From: Berkiella sp964496435
GTDB taxonomy: Bacteria > Pseudomonadota > Gammaproteobacteria > Berkiellales > Berkiellaceae
Assembly (NCBI GenBank): GCA_964496435.1
Contig: CAZBZP010000004.1
Coordinates: forward strand, 62,001 to 126,000
DNA: 64,000 bases
Reading direction: 5' to 3'
Each line of letters starts with the position of its first letter. Positions within the stretch are counted from its first letter, which is position 1. Shown here piece by piece: positions 24,154 to 33,924 of this stretch. The notes under the pieces were generated by a model. It did not search any database. It saw nothing but the letters and a program-made list of their open reading frames with translations, and had not been told where the DNA came from. Made by a program: the position numbers and the translations under genes.

Positions 24154-27100
24154 CTAATTAACCGTCTGAACCTGCCCTTCTTGCTCTTGTTTTGATTGCG
24201 TTTTCACTGAGGTTAATTGCTTACCTGCAAGATTCCGCAAAAGAACATAGAAGACGGGCGTTAAAAAGAGCCCAAAGAACGTCACCCCTAACATGCCATA
24301 GAAGACAGCTATCCCCATGGCGTGTCGCATTTCTGAGCCTGCCCCTGTTGAAGTCACTAAGGGAACCACACCCATAATAAAGGCAAAAGAGGTCATTAAA
24401 ATGGGTCTTAATCTCAATTTAACTGCTTCTAAGGCTGCTTCCATGGTTGATTTGCCCTGCAACTCTAGTTCACGCGCAAATTCCACAATTAAAATAGCAT
24501 TCTTACAAGCAAGCCCGACTAAAACGATTAAGGCAATCTGGGTGAAAATATTGTTATCCCCCCCTGAGAACCAAACCGCAGCAATCGCGCAGAGTAAACA
24601 CATAGGCACAATTAAAATAACCGCTAAAGGTAAAGTGAGGCTTTCATATTGTGCTGCTAATACTAAAAAGACGAGCAATACGCACAATATAAAGACATAG
24701 ACACCTGTGTCCCCAGCCAAAATTTGCTGATAGGTGAGCTCTGTCCACTCATAAGACATCCCTTTAGGTAAGGTCTTTTTCACAATATCTTCAATAATAG
24801 CTTGGGCTTGGCCAGAAGAAACGCCAGGCGCCGGTCCGCCATTGATCTCGGCTGTGCGATAGCCGTTATAGCGCATTGCACGCTCAGGTCCATAGCTTTG
24901 CGTTACTTGCAGCACACTTCCTAAGGGGATCATCTCACCGCTATTACTTCTGACTTTTAGCTTGGTAATATCATGCGAATGCGCTCTAAAGGGTGCATCT
25001 GCTTGCGCTATTACCTGGTAAGTGCGTCCAAACTTATTAAAGTCATTTACATACAACGAACCTAAGTATATTTGCATGGTTTCAAAAATACTGGTCAGCG
25101 GGATCCCAAGTTGTTTTGCTTTGGTTCTATCCACATCAACATAAAGTTGTGGCACGTTGATTTGATAGCCGCTGAACACCCCTGCTAATGCAGGGTTTTG
25201 CCAAGCCTGTCCTTGTATCGCTTGTATAGTCTGGAACAGGGCTTCATCACCAAGCTCACCTCTATCTTCAATTTGGACTTTGAAACCGCCCGTCGTACCA
25301 AGCCCAAGAATGGGCGGTGGGGGCAGTAACATTACAAAAGCATCCTGAATGGCACCAAATTGCATATTTAAAGCTTGGGAAATCTCTTGAGCCCCCATGC
25401 CTCTTTCTTTAAACGGTTTTAAAGTTACAAACACAATGCCCGCATTTGAACTGATGGTAAAACCGTTGATAGATAAACCTGCAAATTCTACGGCATGTTC
25501 TACACCAGGTGTCTTTAAGATGATATCGGACATACGCTTGATAACATCTTCTGTTCTATCTAATGTTGCGCCATCTGGCAGCTGCGCAAAGCCAATCAGA
25601 TAGTCTTTATCTTGCGAAGGGATATAACCAGTTGGCACCATTTTAAAGATCAAACCAGTACACACAATCAGCACAGCATAGATGCCCATGGCAAGTGCTT
25701 TGCGATTTAATATGCCTGCAACACGTGTTTGATAGCGTACAGAAGCAGATTTAAAGTAACGATTAAAAGGTCTAAAGATCCAACCCAGCTTACTGTCCAT
25801 TAAGCGCGTTAATTTATCCTTTGGCGCATCATGACCTTTGAGTAATAAAGCCGCCATTGCAGGGCTTAAGGTCAGCGAGTTAAAGGCTGAAATAATGGTC
25901 GAAATAGCAATCGTTAAAGCGAATTGCTTATAAAACTGGCCATTCAAACCACTGACGAAAGCAATAGGCACAAATACCGCTATCAAGGTTAAACTGATAG
26001 CAATAATAGGGCCGCTGACTTCTCGCATTGCTTGATAGGCCGCTTGTTTGGGGGTTAATCCCGCCTCAATATTCCGCTCGACATTCTCTACAACAACAAT
26101 AGCGTCATCGACCACGATACCAATGGCTAATACTAATCCAAATAAGGAGAGTGCATTAATAGAAAAGCCAAAGGGCAACATTAATGCAAAGGTACCCACA
26201 ATCGACACCGGTACTGCCAGCAAAGGAATGATGGAAGCACGCCATGTTTGCAAAAAGAGAATCACAACCAAGACGACTAATGCTACCGCTTCAAACAAAG
26301 TGATAACAACGGACTTGATAGAATCTCTTACGAAGATAGTTGGATCATAAATAATGGAATAGTCCACATCTTCAGGAAAATCTCTTTTGAGTTCTTCCAT
26401 GGTTTTGCGAATACTATTTGATACTTCAATGGTGTTTGAACCTGAAGCTTGAAATATACCAAGCGCTACTGCTGGCTTGTTATCCAACATGGAACGCAAT
26501 AAGTAATGACTGCCCCCTAATTCAATACGCGCGACATCTTTAAGTCGGGTAATGGCACCATCTGGTGAAGTCTTAATAATGATATTGGCAAATTCTTCTT
26601 CTGATTGCAGTCTGCCTTTGGCATTGATATTCAATTGCAAATCAAGGCCTGGCAAGGCGGGAGCTGCGCCAATAACGCCTGCTGCCACTTGCACATTTTG
26701 CTCACGGATTGCATTGACAACATCACTTGCTTGAAGGCCCCTGGAGGCAATTTTATCGGGGTCGAGCCACAGACGCATTGCATAATCACTACCACCAAAA
26801 ATCTCAACATGACCAACGCCTGCCAAGCGCGTTAATCTGTCTTTAATATTCAATGTGGCATAGTTGCCTAAGTACAACATATCGTAGCGTTCATTAGGAG
26901 ATAAAATATGCACTACCATCGTTAAATCAGCAGAGCTCTTCACCGTCGTCACACCAAATTGACGCACCAATTCTGGTAAACGCGGTAATGCTTGATTCAC
27001 ACGATTTTGCACTAATTGCTGTGCTCTATCGGGATCAGTGCCTATTTTAAAGGTGATGGTTAAGGTCATTTGCCCATCAGAAGTGCCTTGTGAAGACATA

Positions 27101-27336
27101 TAAAGCATGTCTTCAACACCATTGATTTGTTCTTCTAAAGGCGCGGCTACCGTTTCAGCAATTGTTTTTGGGTTAGCACCAGGAAATTGTGCTCGCACCA
27201 CAACAGAGGGCGGAACCACTTCTGGATATTCCGAAACAGGTAGTTGCCAAATAGATATAAACCCAGCAATAAATATAAGCAAAGATAAGACCCCAGCAAA
27301 AATGGGTCTATCAATGAAAAACCGAGAAATATTCAT
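24154..27336 (-). CDS. RND multidrug efflux pump, AcrB/MexB (HAE1) type
   Basis: The 1060-residue inner-membrane transporter exports hydrophobic drugs using the proton gradient. The N-terminus MNISRFFIDRPIFAGVLSLLIFIAGFISI is typical of HAE1 proteins. TM4 carries the proton-relay Asp pair in GIVVDDAIVVVENVERN, and the porter-domain segments and the second TM block (VLVGLACKNAILIVEFARELE, with the relay Lys) are present. It is full length, with a 4-bp overlap after the adaptor gene. No outer-membrane channel or TetR/MarR regulator is encoded nearby, so it must use a TolC made elsewhere. Confidence 0.95.
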   Translation of the reverse strand: MNISRFFIDRPIFAGVLSLLIFIAGFISIWQLPVSEYPEVVPPSVVVRAQFPGANPKTIAETVAAPLEEQINGVEDMLYMSSQGTSDGQMTLTITFKIGTDPDRAQQLVQNRVNQALPRLPELVRQFGVTTVKSSADLTMVVHILSPNERYDMLYLGNYATLNIKDRLTRLAGVGHVEIFGGSDYAMRLWLDPDKIASRGLQASDVVNAIREQNVQVAAGVIGAAPALPGLDLQLNINAKGRLQSEEEFANIIIKTSPDGAITRLKDVARIELGGSHYLLRSMLDNKPAVALGIFQASGSNTIEVSNSIRKTMEELKRDFPEDVDYSIIYDPTIFVRDSIKSVVITLFEAVALVVLVVILFLQTWRASIIPLLAVPVSIVGTFALMLPFGFSINALSLFGLVLAIGIVVDDAIVVVENVERNIEAGLTPKQAAYQAMREVSGPIIAISLTLIAVFVPIAFVSGLNGQFYKQFALTIAISTIISAFNSLTLSPAMAALLLKGHDAPKDKLTRLMDSKLGWIFRPFNRYFKSASVRYQTRVAGILNRKALAMGIYAVLIVCTGLIFKMVPTGYIPSQDKDYLIGFAQLPDGATLDRTEDVIKRMSDIILKTPGVEHAVEFAGLSINGFTISSNAGIVFVTLKPFKERGMGAQEISQALNMQFGAIQDAFVMLLPPPPILGLGTTGGFKVQIEDRGELGDEALFQTIQAIQGQAWQNPALAGVFSGYQINVPQLYVDVDRTKAKQLGIPLTSIFETMQIYLGSLYVNDFNKFGRTYQVIAQADAPFRAHSHDITKLKVRSNSGEMIPLGSVLQVTQSYGPERAMRYNGYRTAEINGGPAPGVSSGQAQAIIEDIVKKTLPKGMSYEWTELTYQQILAGDTGVYVFILCVLLVFLVLAAQYESLTLPLAVILIVPMCLLCAIAAVWFSGGDNNIFTQIALIVLVGLACKNAILIVEFARELELQGKSTMEAALEAVKLRLRPILMTSFAFIMGVVPLVTSTGAGSEMRHAMGIAVFYGMLGVTFFGLFLTPVFYVLLRNLAGKQLTSVKTQSKQEQEGQVQTVN

Positions 27337-28511
27337 ACCTTTTCCTTAGTAGGCGCGAGGCTCGCTGTATTTTCCATGGGAACCACTTCTGGAATAACTT
27401 CACTTCCTGGTCTGGCTCGTTGTAAACCATTGACGACAATTTTATCGCCCTTTTTCAGACCATCCTGAATAACGCGCAACCCTTGGACCAAAGTGCCTAA
27501 TTTCACTTCGCGATAATTAACTTTGTTATCTGCACCGACAACCAAAACAAATTTCTTATTTTGATCGGTACCTATTGCTTTGTCCGTAATAAGAAGAGCA
27601 TGAGCTTTAGCAGCTTCGCCGAGATTAATTCTGGCAAATAAGCCTGGGACTAAAGATTTATCTTCATTTTTAAAAACGGCGCGTACTCTGATAGTACCCG
27701 AAGCACTATTTAAGCGGTTATCAAATGATTCAATATAGCCCTGATGAGGAAAACCTTGTTCATTTGCCAACCCCATTCTCACAGGAATTTGATTTGTATT
27801 TTGCGCATTGAATTGATTTGATTTGCTATATTCCAGAAAAGCTTGCTCATCAATTTCAAAATCCGCATAGATAGGTGAATGTGATACAACACTGGCAAGC
27901 ACACGAACCCCTGGCTCTATCAAATTACCTGGTGTGATTTCTGGGCGTGAGATGATCCCTTTGATAGGAGAACGTATTTGCGTGTAGTCCAGATTAATTT
28001 TAGCTGTCTCGACTGCGGCCTTTGCACTTTTTAGCAATGCTTGGTTCACGTTAAGCGCATTTTTACGGGTTTCAAACTCACTTTGAGAAATTACTTTATC
28101 GTGGATAAGTTTCTCAGCACGCGCAAATTCACTCTGGGATAATTCCACTTGAGCAGCAGCAGAAGTCAAAGCACCTTGCGCTCTTGCAAGCTCAGCGACA
28201 AAGGGGCGTGCATCAATGCTAAATAAGAGATCGCCCTTATTAACTATCGCACCGCTTTTATAATGGATACCTTCGATTGTGCCAGCAATACGCGGCCTAA
28301 TATCAACTTGGTCTGAAGCGACCAAGCGTCCTGCGTATTCATTCCATTTTTGAATATCGCGCTCAATGACTTGAGCAACGCTAACAGGCATGGCACCACC
28401 AAAATGTCCCTGCTGGGTCGGTGTACCGTGTGTAAAATAGCGATAAAGAAAGAAGGATGCACCTAAAACAAGGGCAACACCGATAATTTTATTATTTAAC
28501 CAACGTGGCAT
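27333..28511 (-). CDS. RND efflux periplasmic adaptor (AcrA/MexA family)
   Basis: The 392-residue membrane-fusion protein bridges the inner-membrane pump and the outer-membrane channel. It has an N-terminal membrane anchor (IIGVALVLGASFFLYRYF) rather than a lipobox, a barrel-sandwich domain (RIAGTIEGIHYKSGAIVNKGDLLFSID and SPIKGIISRPEITPGNLIEPG), a coiled-coil hairpin between about 95 and 165, and the C-terminal beta-barrel. It is first in a two-gene operon with the pump. Confidence 0.93.
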   Translation of the reverse strand: MPRWLNNKIIGVALVLGASFFLYRYFTHGTPTQQGHFGGAMPVSVAQVIERDIQKWNEYAGRLVASDQVDIRPRIAGTIEGIHYKSGAIVNKGDLLFSIDARPFVAELARAQGALTSAAAQVELSQSEFARAEKLIHDKVISQSEFETRKNALNVNQALLKSAKAAVETAKINLDYTQIRSPIKGIISRPEITPGNLIEPGVRVLASVVSHSPIYADFEIDEQAFLEYSKSNQFNAQNTNQIPVRMGLANEQGFPHQGYIESFDNRLNSASGTIRVRAVFKNEDKSLVPGLFARINLGEAAKAHALLITDKAIGTDQNKKFVLVVGADNKVNYREVKLGTLVQGLRVIQDGLKKGDKIVVNGLQRARPGSEVIPEVVPMENTASLAPTKEKV

Positions 28512-28955
28512 GGCCTTAGCCTCTCAATTCGAATATAAAAATAGGAAGAATTTGTAGCAAAAAAATGTAACAAGACGCAAACAACATAGTACTTGATGAA
28601 AAGCATCGGCGCTAGACAAGAGGCTTTTGTTTCTATTGAATTTTTAATGATTTTAAGATCAAAACGCAGAGAAGGCGTAAAAATATGTTATTTATCTAAA
28701 ACAATAAGGCTAAACTTCGATTATAAGTGCAGCTCAACGATATGACTAACATGTTAAAAATGACTGAAAAACATGAACCTAATGTCAGCAAGAATCTAAT
28801 TCCACCCTCACGTTTAAAAATCGCGCTCAAGAGTATTATGGTAGGTCAAAAAAATCATTGAAAATAATGCATCTTGCATCTATGTTTTTCTTCGAGTTCT
28901 AACAAATTTACATTAATTCTCAGTATTTTTATTACAGCGTCTGTAGGAGTTATGA
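28512..28955. other. Intergenic region without a convincing gene
   Basis: This 444-bp AT-rich gap separates divergent genes (the adaptor on minus, a lipoprotein on plus) and should contain both promoters. A 39-codon frame from 28742 has no Shine-Dalgarno and no recognisable product, so I do not call it. I see no tRNA, repeat or strong hairpin. Confidence 0.5.
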
Positions 28956-29210
28956 ATGAAAAGAAGTACAAAACTATTACCCGTCTTTGCATTGATACTT
29001 TTGACTGGCTGTGATGGCATGAACCACACAGAACAAAATATGCTTGGCGGATCTGTATTAGGTGCTGGTGCCGGTGCATTGATTGGTGCAGCAGCAAGTA
29101 CGCATGGTGCAGGAGCAGGCGCTTTAATTGGAGCGGGTGTCGGTGCGTTAGGCGGTTTAATCTATGATCGTGCCAAATATGGCAATGGCTATTATGGATA
29201 CGATTACTAA
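28956..29210 (+). CDS. Glycine-zipper lipoprotein
   Basis: The 84-residue precursor has a lipobox LLTGC (Cys 19). The mature part is rich in GxxxG-type repeats (GGSVLGAGAGALIGAAAS, then GAGVGALGGLIYDRA), the glycine-zipper pattern of small outer-membrane lipoproteins such as OsmB. It ends in a Tyr/Gly tail. It is probably an envelope stress or packing protein. The BON-domain gene follows in the same direction. Confidence 0.8.
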   Translation: MKRSTKLLPVFALILLTGCDGMNHTEQNMLGGSVLGAGAGALIGAAASTHGAGAGALIGAGVGALGGLIYDRAKYGNGYYGYDY

Positions 29211-29253
29211 GCACAACTGGTTTTAGGTTTGATTGATTTGATAGGTGGTAATC

Positions 29254-29691
29254 ATGAAAACACTTAAATTTACCTTATGTGTTATCTCAATGGTTTGCGC
29301 TGGTAATACCTTTGCGCAAGATAAAGCACCAGATTCAATGGATCTGGCTGCTGTCATCGGTAGTAGTTCTTCAACTTCTTCAAGTACGCAAAGCACTGTA
29401 AAAGAAGTGAAGAAGGAAATGAAAAAGGATGAGAAAGAGGTCAAACAATACCTCTCGGATGCTGCTATCACTGCTAAGATAAAAGAAACTTTTGTCAAAG
29501 AAAAGTTACTTGGCAAAGATAAATTTGTAAAAATGGGCGTCAAAGTAAAGACAAAGCAAGGTGTTGTTACTTTAAGCGGTAAAGTATCTTCACAAGAGGA
29601 TGCGGATACTGCCGTAAAATTAGCCAAGACCGTTGATGGCGTTAAAGATGTTAAATCTGATATTAAAGTAAAAGCTGAAAAGAAAAAATAG
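29254..29691 (+). CDS. Periplasmic BON-domain protein (OsmY-like)
   Basis: Signal peptide MKTLKFTLCVISMVCAGNTFA, a Ser/Thr-rich and Lys/Glu-rich linker (35-75), then one BON domain (about 76-140): DAAITAKIKETFVKEKLL, VKTKQGVVTLSGKVSSQEDADTAVKLAKTVDGVKDVKSDIKV. BON domains bind phospholipid or anionic surfaces. OsmY has two copies; this protein has one. AGGTGG precedes the ATG at 29254 with a 5-nt gap; an in-frame GTG at 29245 overlaps that site. Confidence 0.85.
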   Translation: MKTLKFTLCVISMVCAGNTFAQDKAPDSMDLAAVIGSSSSTSSSTQSTVKEVKKEMKKDEKEVKQYLSDAAITAKIKETFVKEKLLGKDKFVKMGVKVKTKQGVVTLSGKVSSQEDADTAVKLAKTVDGVKDVKSDIKVKAEKKK

Positions 29692-29709
29692 GTTATTACT
29701 TAGCTTCAT

Positions 29710-29745
29710 TTTTGTCTAGCGATGCACTTGCTTCGCTAGACAAAA
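29710..29745. terminator. Bidirectional terminator
   Basis: A perfect 13-bp stem, TTTTGTCTAGCGA at 29710-29722 with its complement at 29733-29745 and a 10-nt loop, has A/T ends on both sides. It separates the convergent BON gene and the following unknown. Confidence 0.8.
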
Positions 29746-29756
29746 GATCTTTGCAT

Positions 29757-30749
29757 CTATATTGTATTTTGTCTTCTTGGATGTACTGGTATAGCAATAC
29801 CCATTAAATCCATCAATGCTTTGTCTTCCTGTGTAAAGTCATTTTCCTTGGTTCTCTCTTGAAATTCTTCATCGTCTAGCAAGGTAAAGCAAGTCTCATC
29901 TAAATAACATTCCAAAGCGTTTTGAATTGTAATCCCTTCTTTCAAAATAAAAGGTGATAATAGCGATAAACGTCTCATTTGTGCATCACTTGGTGAAGTT
30001 AATAATGCTTGATGTAATGCATTTTCAAACACTAACTTGTCTTGCATAACCAATTCATAAATGGCATCGCTTGCTAACCATTTTGCAAAATGTATTGATT
30101 CTGTTAATTGGTAAGCTTGAATTTTAGGATATTTATCCATATCGACCATATGTGCAACACGGCTAAATTCATTCATAGATAAACTTTCTCCGTTCATACG
30201 TTCGGTAAGATGAATGCGCCACTGGGTTCTTTGTAAATCATAGGGATCACTTTGAGAAGGATCATCATCTTGAATAGGGGCACGCCTTAGTGCTTCCATT
30301 CTCTCTTGCAATTTCCTTCTGAGCATCTCGCTCTGTTCTCTTTCTTGCGCTAATGTAATGAGCCTTTCACGGTGCTGTTGAATAAGTTCCTTTCTTTGCT
30401 GTTTGTTAAGTCCGCGCAACTCTCTTAACTTTTGAATCACAGCTCCTTTGATGGCCTGCACAAAATGTCCTCGCTCCTTCATAATCATTCTGCGATAACT
30501 TGGTAGCGCGCGTTTGCTTTTTTCCATGGGTAGCCAATCTCTGACATTCTCCAAAAATTCTTTGATTTGATTGACTCTGTCCATGATTGAAAGCGGCACT
30601 TGTTGCGGATGTTGGGCACGATTTCCTAAAACCGCTGTTTTTAGTGCAAATGTCACTAAGGAAAAGCCTTTTTGTCCTGTTATCAGAATTTTATCCAGCA
30701 CTTCACGTGTTTGAATGGCAACATTAGCGCTCACTCCTTTTATAGCCAC
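29757..30749 (-). CDS. Unknown soluble protein with central coiled coil
   Basis: The 330-residue protein starts at GTG with AAGGAG seven bases upstream. Residues 95-160 are highly charged and helical (QKLRELRGLNKQQRKELIQQHRERL and onward, rich in Arg/Gln/Glu), suggesting a coiled coil. The C-terminal half is helical and acidic. There is no signal peptide or membrane segment, and no family is recognised. Genus-restricted protein; a translocated effector is possible but has no direct support. Confidence 0.6.
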   Translation of the reverse strand: MAIKGVSANVAIQTREVLDKILITGQKGFSLVTFALKTAVLGNRAQHPQQVPLSIMDRVNQIKEFLENVRDWLPMEKSKRALPSYRRMIMKERGHFVQAIKGAVIQKLRELRGLNKQQRKELIQQHRERLITLAQEREQSEMLRRKLQERMEALRRAPIQDDDPSQSDPYDLQRTQWRIHLTERMNGESLSMNEFSRVAHMVDMDKYPKIQAYQLTESIHFAKWLASDAIYELVMQDKLVFENALHQALLTSPSDAQMRRLSLLSPFILKEGITIQNALECYLDETCFTLLDDEEFQERTKENDFTQEDKALMDLMGIAIPVHPRRQNTI

Positions 30750-30995
30750 GGCAGAACTCCTTCATTAAATGATAATACAATGTATGGTTGAATAAATTAT
30801 ATTAAAAAACAAGTGCACGAAAGTGCAGTTTTTTGCTACAAATAAAAGTCTTTTTTAAGACAAGTTAATTAACTCTTGTATGGTTATTCAGTAATAATAC
30901 CCATTTTAATGTGATTTTTAAAATTTTTGTAGGATTAAATAATTTTATGCGCTATATTTTTTTTCTTCGTATTATTCAGCCGTATGAGGTAAGCC

Positions 30996-31970
30996 ATGCC
31001 TACTATCAAAGAAACCATCCTATCTAGTATTCGACTTATTGATGAAATCTGCAGTTCTATGGGTACACCACTGACATCAGATGCACCGATTTTATTTCTA
31101 AAATCACATCTTGAATCAAGCATTAAAGATAAAAACAATGACGATTTTGATTTTGGCTATAGTGACTTGATAGATTTAAAGCTTTTCACGGAGATACAAA
31201 TTCTTGCACCCTTCGATAAAATAGCCCAAACATTACAAACAGTGATTGAAGATAAATTAAGTCAAAGATCATTATTAGCCAGAAAAGTGGTAGATTTTCT
31301 ATTATCTTATCATACTATCAATGCGAGCTTCCTCGACCAAGAAAAAATTGATGATGAATTACTCCACCTATGTAAAAGAGTATTTAAGGTAGATGACGTG
31401 TATGCTTATGTTCAACAAACCTCACTTCTTGAACTAATGCAACAAATCTCTCTTTCTCATATCTTATCTAAGCACCTTTTGCTAATCAATTTAACCAAAA
31501 GACAAAAGCATTTCGAACAAGTATTGGTTGATCTCGCCAAGGCAAGGGAAAGTGTGTCACCCAAACGCTTTGATGCAGGCGAATATGTCCTATCTCAAGA
31601 AATACAAGAAAAATTCACTGCACTAAAAAGATACGGTAGAAATCCTTTTGGACCCAGTTCTGCTCCTAATACGGCAAGAGAGCCCATCGCTATTCCTTCG
31701 CCAAGGCAAGCCATTTCACAACCTACTACCCCCAAAGGCCATCAACCTGTTACATTGCGAAATCTGCTTAACTTCGAAGAAGCAAAGCCTAGCGATGATA
31801 CACAGGACAACGATAGGAAAGCCAATGTGAGTAAATCACGGGTTTCATCAACGCCAAGCCCCATTCCTCCTCTTCGTTTCTCAAGAACGCTAGAGTTATC
31901 ACATGGCATTGCAGAGCTTAATTTAGATGTTGATTCTCAAAAAGAGAAGAAACGCTTAACAAAGAAATAG
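30996..31970 (+). CDS. Unknown soluble protein with disordered Pro/Ser-rich C-terminus
   Basis: Residues 1-205 are predicted mainly helical, with repeated hydrophobic Leu/Ile patterns. Residues 210-324 are Pro/Ser/Lys-rich and probably disordered (for example NPFGPSSAPNTAREPIAIPS). GAGGT lies upstream of the ATG. I recognise no domain. It faces away from the preceding unknown and ends before a strong hairpin. Confidence 0.58.
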   Translation: MPTIKETILSSIRLIDEICSSMGTPLTSDAPILFLKSHLESSIKDKNNDDFDFGYSDLIDLKLFTEIQILAPFDKIAQTLQTVIEDKLSQRSLLARKVVDFLLSYHTINASFLDQEKIDDELLHLCKRVFKVDDVYAYVQQTSLLELMQQISLSHILSKHLLLINLTKRQKHFEQVLVDLAKARESVSPKRFDAGEYVLSQEIQEKFTALKRYGRNPFGPSSAPNTAREPIAIPSPRQAISQPTTPKGHQPVTLRNLLNFEEAKPSDDTQDNDRKANVSKSRVSSTPSPIPPLRFSRTLELSHGIAELNLDVDSQKEKKRLTKK

Positions 31971-31982
31971 GTTGAGCTTCAT

Positions 31983-32018
31983 GAGACATTCTGGCGATAA
32001 AAACCACCAGAATGTCTC
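31983..32018. terminator. Bidirectional terminator
   Basis: A perfect 12-bp stem (GAGACATTCTGG at 31983-31994, complement at 32007-32018) with a 12-nt loop lies between convergent genes. Confidence 0.7.
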
Positions 32019-32024
32019 TGCAAC

Positions 32025-32798
32025 TTAAAAAAGGGTTTTTAAAAATTTTTCAAAGGCTTGCCAAGATTTTTCGTCTGCATCCTTGTTGTAGGCCATCCCT
32101 TTGGATTTATCATCACCTGCTTTAGGGTTGGTAAAAGCATGAACCGCATCTGGGTAAGCAATAAATGTTAAGTTAACATTGCCATTTTTCATTTCTTCTT
32201 TGAAAGCTTCCACTTCTTGTGGCCCAACCATGGGATCTTGCGCACCATGCATGACCAGCACAGGCCCTTTGATATTTTTAGCATCATGAGGCGTTGGGCT
32301 TGATAAGCCGCCATGAAATGTGGCTGTACCTACAACTGGCGCGCCACTGCGAGCCAATTCCAAGGCACCAGTGCCGCCGAAACAGTAACCCATTACCATA
32401 ATTTTTTGCGGGTTTACTTCTTTCATGCCACTAAATTTATCGAATGCTGCCTTCATCCGGCTACGAAATAAAGGTCTATCGCTTTTATATTTGGTCACTA
32501 ATTTACCAGCTTCAGTGGTATCTTTAGGACGCACGCCTTTTCCATAGACATCGACCACAAAGGCAGTATATCCTTCTTGTGCTAATTTTTGCGCCTTGTC
32601 TTTGGCGAAATCACCAACCCCCATCCAATCGGGCACTATCATCACACCAGGCCCAGGCTTTTGATGGGAATCGTCATAAGCAACAAAGCCTTCCATTGGT
32701 ACACCATCAGCAGTATATTCAACAACTTCCGTTTTAATGGCAGCAAACAATTGTGACATCCATAAACAAGCTGCCATCGCTAATAGCGCTTTTTTCAT
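32025..32798 (-). CDS. Secreted dienelactone hydrolase-family protein
   Basis: Signal peptide (MKKALLAMAACLWMSQLFA), then an alpha/beta hydrolase of the DLH family. The nucleophile is Cys in VMGYCFGGTGALE; the acid is Asp in MHGAQDPMVG and the base is His in AYPDAVHAFTNP, so the Cys-Asp-His triad is complete. A Shine-Dalgarno AAGGAG precedes the ATG. DLH relatives hydrolyse small esters or lactones; a periplasmic location suggests a role other than aromatic degradation. It lies 26 nt after the YceI gene and may be in one operon with it. Confidence 0.87.
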   Translation of the reverse strand: MKKALLAMAACLWMSQLFAAIKTEVVEYTADGVPMEGFVAYDDSHQKPGPGVMIVPDWMGVGDFAKDKAQKLAQEGYTAFVVDVYGKGVRPKDTTEAGKLVTKYKSDRPLFRSRMKAAFDKFSGMKEVNPQKIMVMGYCFGGTGALELARSGAPVVGTATFHGGLSSPTPHDAKNIKGPVLVMHGAQDPMVGPQEVEAFKEEMKNGNVNLTFIAYPDAVHAFTNPKAGDDKSKGMAYNKDADEKSWQAFEKFLKTLF

Positions 32799-32824
32799 AG
32801 AGAGCTCCTTTAAATCTGTGCTTT

Positions 32825-33388
32825 TTAACGTTTGAGTTCTAAATTAAAATTAACTTTAACTTCATCTTTAATTTCGGCAGTGTTTGCCCATTCCCCCTGC
32901 CCAACACCCAATTGGGTACGAGAAATGATTGTTGTGCCATGAATTTTTAATTTATTTGCTGTGTTTTCGTCTAATACTGCATTGACCACAATAGGCGATT
33001 GCTTATCACGCACTTTCAAATCACCTTTGATTTGATAATGGTTGCCGTCTTTAATGATTTCCTTTGATTCAAAGGATGCTTGTGGAAACTTAGCGCTATC
33101 AAACCAATCCAGTGTTTTTAGCATACTAGATAGTTCTACAAAACCTGCTGAGACTGAATTCATATCAATTTTAAGATTTACCTTACTTTCTTTAAGATTA
33201 TTGCTATCAAAATTGATATTGCCATCAAAGCTTTTGAATTCACCTGAAATAGGTGCATTATTTTGTGTACCCGTAAAGCGTATGGTGCTGTCTTCTTTCA
33301 CAATTTGCCAGCGGGGTGCTTGAGCAAATAATTGCCCCATCATGCAAGAAAGAGCAAGAGAAATAATAAAAGTATTCAATTTTTTCAT
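32825..33388 (-). CDS. YceI-family periplasmic protein
   Basis: YceI proteins are lipocalin-like barrels that bind isoprenoids such as ubiquinone. The 187-residue sequence has a signal peptide (cut near QLFA-Q) and the family landmarks WQIVKEDSTIRFTGTQ, GEFKSFDGNINFD, FDSAKFPQASFESKEI and the internal LKVRDKQSPIVVNA. It overlaps the cytochrome b561 gene by 4 bp. Two YceI genes around a cytochrome b561 gene form a known type of cluster. Confidence 0.9.
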   Translation of the reverse strand: MKKLNTFIISLALSCMMGQLFAQAPRWQIVKEDSTIRFTGTQNNAPISGEFKSFDGNINFDSNNLKESKVNLKIDMNSVSAGFVELSSMLKTLDWFDSAKFPQASFESKEIIKDGNHYQIKGDLKVRDKQSPIVVNAVLDENTANKLKIHGTTIISRTQLGVGQGEWANTAEIKDEVKVNFNLELKR

Positions 33389-33924
33389 GGTAACATCCTC
33401 CGTAGGATATCATCTTTGTCAATAAAATGATGTTGTAAAGCTGCACCGACATGGGCAAAAATTGCCACAATGAAAGCATAACCTAGCCAATGATGAACTT
33501 GGGTTAAGATAGCGCGTGCAGCTTCATTAGCGCTAATGAGATCGGGCAAAACAAACCAACCAAAAAAGGATACGGGCAATCCCGCGGCACTAGAGAGCAA
33601 CCATCCTGATAAAGGCATGGCAAACATCAACAGGTAAAAAGCAATATGAACACTGCTGGCAGCCCACTTTTGCCAGGTTGGCATGTGGGCAGGAAAAGGG
33701 GGTTGAATATTACGCCAACGCCAAAACAACCTAATCATAACCAGCATTAAGACCAAGACTCCACATTCTTTATGCCAACCATAAAGCTTTAATTTCAGCG
33801 CACTAATGGGCAAACGAACCATATACAAGCCCAAGCCCAGCATGCCAATAATTAACAAGGCCATCGTCCAATGCAAAAGCTTTGTCATCCATCCATAAGC
33901 TTGCGCTGTATTATGTAGACTCAT
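33385..33924 (-). CDS. Cytochrome b561-family membrane protein
   Basis: The 179-residue protein has four membrane segments with heme-ligand His in WMTKLLHWTMALLII (helix 1), LYGWHKECGVLVLMLVMIRLFWRW (helix 2) and QVHHWLGYAFIVAIFAHVGAALQHHF (helix 4). It resembles the bacterial CybB type, which moves electrons between quinol and periplasmic acceptors. Its 4-bp overlaps with both YceI genes show tight coupling. A quinone/isoprenoid-related redox role for the cluster is inferred. Confidence 0.9.
   Translation of the reverse strand: MSLHNTAQAYGWMTKLLHWTMALLIIGMLGLGLYMVRLPISALKLKLYGWHKECGVLVLMLVMIRLFWRWRNIQPPFPAHMPTWQKWAASSVHIAFYLLMFAMPLSGWLLSSAAGLPVSFFGWFVLPDLISANEAARAILTQVHHWLGYAFIVAIFAHVGAALQHHFIDKDDILRRMLP

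Noticed and set aside
24317..24700. Plus-strand frames opposite the RND pump gene
   Set aside because: Shadow frames of a strongly conserved gene on the other strand, with no family match.
28742..28861. 39-codon frame before the glycine-zipper lipoprotein gene
   Set aside because: No Shine-Dalgarno, no signal peptide and no known motif.
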